From Amphritea atlantica (lineage in GTDB: Bacteria; Pseudomonadota; Gammaproteobacteria; Pseudomonadales; Balneatricaceae), in contig CP073344.1 in the NCBI GenBank assembly GCA_024397875.1, positions 3,959,001 to 4,023,000 of the forward strand: a DNA stretch of 64,000 nt, in the 5' to 3' direction. How positions within the stretch are numbered: position 1 is the first letter of the stretch; every line of letters begins with the position of its first letter. This document shows positions 58,088-64,000 of this stretch, piece by piece. Under the pieces are notes generated by a model. It was not told the DNA's origin and did no database searches. It saw only the letters and a list, made by a program, of their open reading frames with translations. The translations under genes were made by a program, and so were the position numbers.

Positions 58088-59287
58088 ATGTTTGAACATT
58101 TACAACCACTGCCACAGGATCCGATTCTGTCGATGCTGGCAGACTACAGAGCAGACACGCACCCGCATAAGCTCGATCTCGGCATCGGCGTTTATAAGGA
58201 TGAGCAGGGTAATACGCCAATCATGCAGGCGGTTAAAGAGGCGGAACACCGGTTACTGACGACCGAGCAAAGTAAAAGCTACACCGCTCCGGCCGGTACC
58301 GCTGAATATAACCAACTGGCGAGTGCACTGGTTTTTGGTGCAGATCATCCCGCGCTCAGAGATCAGCGTATCGTCTCAGCGCAAACCCCGGGGGGCTGCG
58401 GTGCACTTCGAATGGGAGCCGAATTCCTCCACGGTTGCAGCCAGGAGAGCCGCGTCTGGGTGAGTCTGCCAACCTGGGCTAACCATGTGCCACTGCTGGC
58501 GGGTGCGGGCCTGGAGATCGCCGAATATCCCTATTATGACTACGCCACCAAAGGCATTCAGTTTGAGGCGATGCTGCAGGCACTGGAGCAGGCCCGCGCG
58601 GGGGACTTTATCCTCCTGCATGGCTGCTGCCACAACCCCAGCGGGGCTGACCTGAACCGGGAACAGTGGCGTGCGGTGGCAGACCTGATGGCGCGTAAGG
58701 GGCTGATCCCTTTCGTCGATATGGCGTATCAGGGGCTGGGCAATGGTCTCGATCAGGATGCCTTCGGTGTGCGCCTGTTGGCGGAACGTTTTCCGGAGAT
58801 GCTGGTAGCGACCTCCTGCTCGAAAAACTTCGGTCTCTACCGTGAACGAACCGGCACCCTGTTTATTGTCGCCGCCAACCGTGCTGAAGCGCAAACCGCT
58901 GGCAGCCAGCTGTTCAGTAAAATCCGCAGCCACTACTCGATGCCGCCGGCCCATGGCGCTGCCATTGTGGAAACCATCCTGGCTGATGCAGGCCTGACGG
59001 CCTCCTGGGAGTGCGAACTGGCAGCGATGCGCGAGCGGATTCAGGGGCTGCGTCAGCAGTTGGTTACCGCGATTACAGCGTCCGACATTGATGGCGACTT
59101 CGCCTTTATCCAACAGCAGTTTGGCATGTTCTCCTTTCTCGGAATCACTCCGCAACAGGTAGAACAGCTACGCCATGACTACAGCATCTACATGATCAAC
59201 TCCAGTCGTATGAATGTTGCCGGGCTGAATCAAGGCAGCATGGATTACTTTGTATCGGCCCTGACTGAGGTGTTAAGCGCCTGCTAG
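58088..59287 (+). CDS. aromatic amino acid / aspartate aminotransferase (class I)
   Basis: 399 residues, TyrB/AspC family. FEHLQPLPQDPIL, LDLGIGVYKDEQG and the PLP lysine in TSCSKNFGLYRERTG. It starts 19 nt after the oxidoreductase. Likely removes the amino group of aromatic amino acids to give the 2-oxoacid for that enzyme; an aspartate role is also possible for this family. Confidence 0.9.
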   Translation: MFEHLQPLPQDPILSMLADYRADTHPHKLDLGIGVYKDEQGNTPIMQAVKEAEHRLLTTEQSKSYTAPAGTAEYNQLASALVFGADHPALRDQRIVSAQTPGGCGALRMGAEFLHGCSQESRVWVSLPTWANHVPLLAGAGLEIAEYPYYDYATKGIQFEAMLQALEQARAGDFILLHGCCHNPSGADLNREQWRAVADLMARKGLIPFVDMAYQGLGNGLDQDAFGVRLLAERFPEMLVATSCSKNFGLYRERTGTLFIVAANRAEAQTAGSQLFSKIRSHYSMPPAHGAAIVETILADAGLTASWECELAAMRERIQGLRQQLVTAITASDIDGDFAFIQQQFGMFSFLGITPQQVEQLRHDYSIYMINSSRMNVAGLNQGSMDYFVSALTEVLSAC

Positions 59288-59334
59288 AACCGACCGAACC
59301 TACACAATATAAAAATAAATAATGAGTGTTAACC

Positions 59335-60384
59335 ATGAATACAGTTTTATTCGATCATCCCGAATTTGATAAACACATCAATGTTTACGTTCACTACGAT
59401 GACCAGACCGGCCTGAAAGCGATTACCGCTGTTCACCGCCGCTGGAACGGCAAACCGGCAGTCGGAGGCTGCCGTCTGCGTAATTATGCCAGCGCCGATG
59501 AGGCATTTACCGATGTCCTGCGTCTGTCTCGCGGCATGACCTATAAGTCGGTGATGTCCGGCCTCGACTATGGCGGCTCAAAATCGGTCATGATCGCCAA
59601 CCCTGAAACGATGGACCGTCGGGCGACCTTTCTGGCAATGGGCGAGTTTATTGAAAGCCTCGGCGGGCGTGTCTCAACCGGTGTTGATGTGGGTCTGACC
59701 GCCGCCGACGTTGAAATCATGGCGGAACGCACCTCCTTCCTGGGGGGCCGCGCAACTCTGGCGCCCGATCTGGTGACCGCCTATGGCGTGCTGACATCGA
59801 TCTGTGCTGCGGTTAAGCATCGCACCGGCAGTGATGATCTGCACGGCCGCACTGTCGCGGTGCAGGGCTTGGGTAAGGTTGGCTTCAAACTGGCAGAACT
59901 GCTGAAAGAGCGCGGTGCCAGAGTGGTTGCTGCCGAAGTCAACGCCGAATCAGCAGCCCGTGCCCGGGATCTTTTGAATATCGATATCGTCTCCCCGGAT
60001 GTCATCCATGCCCAGCCAGTGGAGATCTACAGCCCCTGCGCATTAGGCATGGTGATCAATGATCACAGTCTCAATGAGATCTCTGCCGGAATCGTGGTCG
60101 GCGCGGCAAACAACCAACTAACCCGACCCGCCCATGGAGTTGATCTGGCGCAGAAAGGGATTCTGTATGTCCCAGATTACATCAGCAACTGTGGAGGACT
60201 GCTGGCCGTTGCCGGTGACCTTGAAAAAAGCGATGAGGGCTGGGTCTGGCGCAAAGTAGATGAGATCGCCGAAACCCTGAACGAGGTATTCACACGGGCA
60301 GACAGGCAAGGCATTGCAACCAGCGATGCAGCGGATCAGGTCGGCCGTGAGCGTATTGCCAGCTTCGATCATCACAACCAGTAA
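59335..60384 (+). CDS. Leu/Val/Phe-type amino acid dehydrogenase
   Basis: 349 residues. HYDDQTGLKAITAVHRRWNGKPAVGGCRL and LSRGMTYKSVMSGLDYGGSKSV (catalytic and substrate Lys), then the NAD-binding VAVQGLGKVGFKLAEL. Family includes leucine, valine and phenylalanine dehydrogenases; the aromatic-type neighbours favour phenylalanine. An upstream GTG at 59326 is possible. It would feed or balance the same 2-oxoacid pool. Confidence 0.9.
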   Translation: MNTVLFDHPEFDKHINVYVHYDDQTGLKAITAVHRRWNGKPAVGGCRLRNYASADEAFTDVLRLSRGMTYKSVMSGLDYGGSKSVMIANPETMDRRATFLAMGEFIESLGGRVSTGVDVGLTAADVEIMAERTSFLGGRATLAPDLVTAYGVLTSICAAVKHRTGSDDLHGRTVAVQGLGKVGFKLAELLKERGARVVAAEVNAESAARARDLLNIDIVSPDVIHAQPVEIYSPCALGMVINDHSLNEISAGIVVGAANNQLTRPAHGVDLAQKGILYVPDYISNCGGLLAVAGDLEKSDEGWVWRKVDEIAETLNEVFTRADRQGIATSDAADQVGRERIASFDHHNQ

Positions 60385-60544
60385 TAAAAATCGCCGAAGG
60401 TACACCGTCTGTGCGGGCCTTTAGCAATAACCCATGTGTGGCTGACAGTATCAGCTAAGTAAACAAGTCTGAAACAGACTGCACAACTGCAATAAAAATA
60501 ACTATGGAAGCGGTTGCCCCGACTTCCTAACAGGAGTGTTATTC

Positions 60545-61501
60545 ATGAAACTACGTAATTTTCTCACGTCCGCTTTAATGGCGACTGCTCTCGCCACCAC
60601 AGTACAGGCGCAGCCTGTCTATGTTGCCGCGACGGCAATCGTTGAACATCCGGCGCTGGATGCCGTACGCGATGGTGTCAGGGAGGTACTGGAAGAGCAG
60701 GGTTATACTGATCAGACACTGAAATTCACCTTTGAGAGCGCTCAGGGAAACCCGGCTATCGCGGCTCAGATTGCGCGCAAGCTGGCCGGTGATACACCCG
60801 ATGTTATCGTCGCTATTTCCACACCGTCCGCACAAAGCGCGGTGAGCGCAACCAAAGATGTCCCTATCGTATTCTCCGCGGTCACCGATCCGCTGGATGC
60901 CAAACTGATCAGTAACTATGACAAGCCGGGCCGGAATGTCACCGGTCTTTCCGATATGTCGCCGGTTAAACAGCATCTGGAGCTGATTCAGGAGTTCCTG
61001 CCAGACCTGAAAGCTGTCGGTGTGCCCTATAACCCGGGTGAGCCTAATGCAGTTGCGATCGTCAAACTACTGAAAGCCGAAGCTAAGAAAAAAGGCATTA
61101 CGATCGTCGAAGCACCGTCACCGAAGTCCTCCGACGTGATGATCGCATCACAGAAGCTGATTGGTCAGGTGGATGCAATCTACTGTCCGACAGATAACAC
61201 CATCCTGACCGCTCTCGAGTCAGTGATCAAAACCGGTATTGACGGTCAACTGCCGGTGTTTGCCGCTGAAACCAATGCCGTAGAACGTGGTGCCGTTGCC
61301 TCACTGGGCTTCAACTATGGTGATATCGGTCGCCAGACCGGTGAAGTAGTTGTGCGCATCCTCAAAGGCGAAAAAGCCGGTGATATACCGGTACGTGTTG
61401 CCCAGGGCTCGGAGCTGTACGTCAACCCGAAAATGGCCCGTCGCATGGGGATTGAAATCCCGGCTGCGGTACTGGCACGCGCCACCAAAGTCGTAGAATA
61501 A
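60545..61501 (+). CDS. ABC transporter substrate-binding protein (TrpX-type)
   Basis: 318 residues from the ATG at 60545 (AGGAG 9 nt upstream) with a signal peptide cut after VQA. ABC_sub_bind family: VYVAATAIVEHPALDAVRDGV, IVFSAVTDPLDAKLI, VGVPYNPGEPNA, IYCPTDNTILTA. The group includes tryptophan/tyrosine binders, agreeing with the neighbouring genes. Substrate not proven. Confidence 0.9.
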   Translation: MKLRNFLTSALMATALATTVQAQPVYVAATAIVEHPALDAVRDGVREVLEEQGYTDQTLKFTFESAQGNPAIAAQIARKLAGDTPDVIVAISTPSAQSAVSATKDVPIVFSAVTDPLDAKLISNYDKPGRNVTGLSDMSPVKQHLELIQEFLPDLKAVGVPYNPGEPNAVAIVKLLKAEAKKKGITIVEAPSPKSSDVMIASQKLIGQVDAIYCPTDNTILTALESVIKTGIDGQLPVFAAETNAVERGAVASLGFNYGDIGRQTGEVVVRILKGEKAGDIPVRVAQGSELYVNPKMARRMGIEIPAAVLARATKVVE

Positions 61502-61522
61502 ATCACAGCTGAGGACGACCCT

Positions 61523-62428
61523 ATGTCTTTATTTTCTTTCCTCGGCACCCTTGAGATCGGATTTATTTTCGGTCTGGTGGCCATTGGGGTATATCTGACT
61601 TTCCGCGTTCTGGATTTTCCGGACCTGACCGTGGACGGTTCCTTCACGATGGGGGCGGCTATCGCCGCCGCCCTGATTATTTCCGGCGTTAACCCGTATC
61701 TGGCAACGATCTGTGCGGCTATTGGTGGTGCAGCTGCCGGCCTGGTGACTGCATGGCTGAATCTGCGGTTCAATATACTGCACCTGCTGGCCAGTATTCT
61801 GACCATGACCGCCTTATATACGATCAACCTTCGTATCATGGGCAAACCGAACCTCGCGCTGATCATGGAACCCACTGTGCTGTCCCCCTTTGCAGCGCTG
61901 GGTATACCTGATATGTATCTGAAGCTGATGTTCATCGCGGTAGTCGTCATTCTGACCGGCCTGGCAGTCGCCTACTTCCTCAACACACAGTATGGCATGG
62001 GCATGCGTGCAACCGGTGCAAACCCGCGCATGGCACAGGCCAACGGTATTGTGATCAAGGAGAAAATCTATGCTGGCCTGGCGCTGTCCAACGGCTTAGT
62101 CGCCCTCGCTGGCGCATTATTTGCGCAGACCAATGGTTTTGCCGACTCCACCATGGGAATAGGCACCATTGTGGTAGGCCTGGCTGCCGTCATTGTGGGA
62201 GAAAGCCTCTCAGGCAGCCGCTCCATGCTGGTGATCATCTTCAGCTGCATCATCGGCTCATTGCTATACCGCCTGGCGGTTTCTGCCGCACTTAATGCGG
62301 ACTTCATGGGCTTTACCACATCCGACCTTAACCTGATTACCGCTGTACTGGTGGGACTGGCGCTGATCGTGCCACAACTCCGGCGCGAGCAGAGAGCGCG
62401 CAAGGCTGCAGCAGGAGGCACATTATGA
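61523..62428 (+). CDS. ABC transporter permease of the TrpX system
   Basis: 301 residues with about eight to nine TMs, LivH-like. GLVAIGVYLTFRVLDFPDLTVDGSF is the typical start, and MGMRATGANPRMAQANGI the ATPase-contact loop. Overlaps the ATPase gene by 4 nt (ATGA). Confidence 0.92.
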   Translation: MSLFSFLGTLEIGFIFGLVAIGVYLTFRVLDFPDLTVDGSFTMGAAIAAALIISGVNPYLATICAAIGGAAAGLVTAWLNLRFNILHLLASILTMTALYTINLRIMGKPNLALIMEPTVLSPFAALGIPDMYLKLMFIAVVVILTGLAVAYFLNTQYGMGMRATGANPRMAQANGIVIKEKIYAGLALSNGLVALAGALFAQTNGFADSTMGIGTIVVGLAAVIVGESLSGSRSMLVIIFSCIIGSLLYRLAVSAALNADFMGFTTSDLNLITAVLVGLALIVPQLRREQRARKAAAGGTL

Positions 62429-63228
62429 TCAGTTGCAAAGCGATTAAAGTGACATTCAACGCCGGTACAGCATCTGAGAAACAGGCTCTCAGGGGTGTCG
62501 ACCTGGAAATTCCGCAAGGAGAGTTTGTTACGGTGATCGGCTCGAATGGTGCCGGTAAGTCGACCCTGCTGAATACCATCGCCGGTGATATCCGCGCCTC
62601 CAGTGGCAAGCTGATGTTTGATGCCTGGGATGTCACCCGTGTATCAGCTGCAGGTCGTACCCGTGATGTTGCCAGGGTCTTTCAGGACCCTCTGGCCGGT
62701 ACCTGCGGCAATATGACGGTAGAAGAAAACATGGCGCTGGCGTATGGCCGTGGCAGACGGGGTGGATTTAAGCCGGCCCTGAATGACGATCTGCGTGATC
62801 TGTTCCGGGATCAGTTGAAGCGTTTGAATCTGGGGTTGGAAAACCGGCTCAGCGCTGAAATGGGCCTCCTGTCTGGCGGCCAGCGACAGTCGATCAGCTT
62901 GCTGATGGCCGCTCTGCAACCGAGCAAAATACTGTTGCTGGACGAACATACTGCAGCCCTGGACCCGAAGACAGCGGCACTGGTTATGGATATTACCGAC
63001 CAGATCGTCGAGGAAAAGCAGCTGACGGTAATGATGGTGACGCATTCGATGCGTCAGGCACTGGATCATGGCAGTCGAACCATCATGATGCATGAAGGTA
63101 AGGTGATGTTTGATCTTAGCGGCAAAGAGCGCAGTCAATATGACGTTAAAGACCTTCTCAACCTGTTTGCCAAAGCCCGTGGCGATAATGAAGAACTCGA
63201 TGATGACAAGCTGCTGCTGGAAGCCTGA
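62425..63228 (+). CDS. ABC transporter ATPase of the TrpX system
   Basis: 267 residues: Walker [13 protein letters not shown], signature LLSGGQRQSISLLMA, and Walker B LLLDEHTAALDPK with H in place of the common P, usual in this subfamily. Acidic C-terminal tail. Confidence 0.92.
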   Translation: MISCKAIKVTFNAGTASEKQALRGVDLEIPQGEFVTVIGSNGAGKSTLLNTIAGDIRASSGKLMFDAWDVTRVSAAGRTRDVARVFQDPLAGTCGNMTVEENMALAYGRGRRGGFKPALNDDLRDLFRDQLKRLNLGLENRLSAEMGLLSGGQRQSISLLMAALQPSKILLLDEHTAALDPKTAALVMDITDQIVEEKQLTVMMVTHSMRQALDHGSRTIMMHEGKVMFDLSGKERSQYDVKDLLNLFAKARGDNEELDDDKLLLEA

Positions 63229-63296
63229 GCGGCAGAGGCTTAAACATATATTACAACCATCTGATTTTTATAATAAAAAATAACAAGGAAATATAC

Positions 63297-64000
63297 ATGA
63301 TGCTTAAAAAACGATCCGCGGCAATGATGGCGCTGAGTGTACTGACGGCACTGCCGGCCTATGCTACGGATAATGCTGCAGACGGAGCCGATAAATTCAC
63401 CCTGGACCTGGGGCTGCGAACATTTTATATGAATCGTGATTTTGACCAGGGCATTCCGGACACAATTGCCGCAGGCCAGGCCTTCAAGCTGGACCTGAAA
63501 TCCCCGCTGTGGAACAACATGATCGGGTTTGATATTACAGCGGTCTCTGTAGTGGAGCTGATTGACGAAAAAACGCTGAACTCTTCCGATGTGCTGACCC
63601 CTGAGGGTAATGGCTATAACTCACTGGAACAGGCCTATATCAAGTTCCGCCCTCTGGAAAACCTGGATCTGCGTGCCGGCCGCATGGTACTGATGACGCC
63701 GCTGCTGAACGATCTGACATCGCGCATCTCGGCACCCAGTACCCAGGGGGTTTATGCAACCGCCACTTTTGACAACGGTTCGCTATACGCCCTCTATTCA
63801 GATAAAGCCTCAATGAATAATGATGAGGATTACACGGCCTATTCAGCTAATGGTGAAGAGTATGAAATTGCCTCTTTAGGGGGAACCTATCAATGGGACA
63901 ATGGCTTCAACACCCATCTGCAATATGCGCTGGCTGACGATTACCAGAAACAGAGCTACATCAATCTGAACTATCCCTCCACACTGGGAGATCATGACCT
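63297..64000 (+). CDS. OprD-family-like outer membrane porin, 5' part
   Basis: Starts with MMLKKRSAA and a signal peptide cut after AYA; AGGAA lies 6 nt upstream. At least 234 residues before the window ends. LDLGLRTFYMNRDF, SLEQAYIKF and LDLRAGRMVLMTPLLND fit beta-strands of OprD-type specific porins, as does TYQWDNGFNTHLQYA. Probably the outer-membrane entry for the substrate of the ABC importer just upstream. Confidence 0.82.
   Translation, partial: MMLKKRSAAMMALSVLTALPAYATDNAADGADKFTLDLGLRTFYMNRDFDQGIPDTIAAGQAFKLDLKSPLWNNMIGFDITAVSVVELIDEKTLNSSDVLTPEGNGYNSLEQAYIKFRPLENLDLRAGRMVLMTPLLNDLTSRISAPSTQGVYATATFDNGSLYALYSDKASMNNDEDYTAYSANGEEYEIASLGGTYQWDNGFNTHLQYALADDYQKQSYINLNYPSTLGDHD

Noticed and set aside
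58376..59155. 259-codon minus-strand ORF inside the class I aminotransferase
   Set aside because: Antisense to a clearly conserved enzyme; its residues show no motif.

Overview
The window reads as chromosome of an aerobic, probably marine gammaproteobacterium. The housekeeping order (rpoH-ftsX-ftsE-ftsY, rsmD, coaD, yfhL-type ferredoxin, recG, oxyR, ppk, hemB) and a Pseudomonas-like metal-site signature in HemB point to the Oceanospirillales/Pseudomonadales area. An Oceanospirillaceae-like host is my best guess, not a demonstrated one. No rRNA, tRNA, CRISPR array, prophage or insertion sequence was recognised.

Region 1 (1-21.4 kb) is the most interesting part. It holds a reductive-type pyrimidine (cyclic ureide) catabolic set: omega-amino acid:pyruvate aminotransferase, a LysR regulator, two nearly identical NCS1 nucleobase permeases, dihydropyrimidinase, an N-carbamoyl-amino acid amidohydrolase, and a three-subunit proton-translocating NAD(P) transhydrogenase. 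Directly beside it lies a coenzyme F420 block: cofH, cofD, cofC, cofE, an F420:NADP oxidoreductase and an F420-type luciferase-like (LLM) oxidoreductase. A frameshifted GTP cyclohydrolase II (ribA) and a RutR-like TetR regulator complete it. Six good palindromes of the form TTTACC-N4-GGT(A/C)AA and one degenerate one lie in front of these genes, closely resembling the known RutR operator. The same TetR protein therefore probably controls both pyrimidine catabolism and F420 synthesis. No dihydropyrimidine dehydrogenase is present. My central hypothesis is that an F420H2-dependent LLM enzyme performs, or takes part in, the first reduction of the pyrimidine ring, with NADPH from PntAB and F420H2 from the F420:NADP oxidoreductase.

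Region 2 (21.4-30.1 kb) is housekeeping: trmB, thiG, thiS, a DUF423 membrane protein, rpoH, ftsX, ftsE, ftsY, a degenerate M16-like membrane protein and rsmD. Region 3 (30.1-34.3 kb) looks like an accessory insertion between rsmD and coaD, with a secreted subtilisin-type protease and an M48 lipoprotein protease, flanked by CTAG-rich intergenic sequence. Region 4 (34.5-47.5 kb) holds coaD, a ferredoxin, DUF501, an AstE/AspA-type deacylase, recG, oxyR, an SDR protein, a polar amino acid ABC transporter, ppk and hemB.

Region 5 (47.7-54.3 kb) holds elbB, two cyclic-di-GMP proteins, a LysR regulator divergent from an EamA exporter, and an Lrp-type regulator. Region 6 (54.5-64 kb) appears to be an aromatic/branched amino acid catabolic and uptake cluster: a fused indolepyruvate ferredoxin oxidoreductase, an aromatic aminotransferase, a Leu/Phe-type amino acid dehydrogenase, a three-gene ABC importer of the TrpX type and the start of an OprD-like porin cut by the window end.
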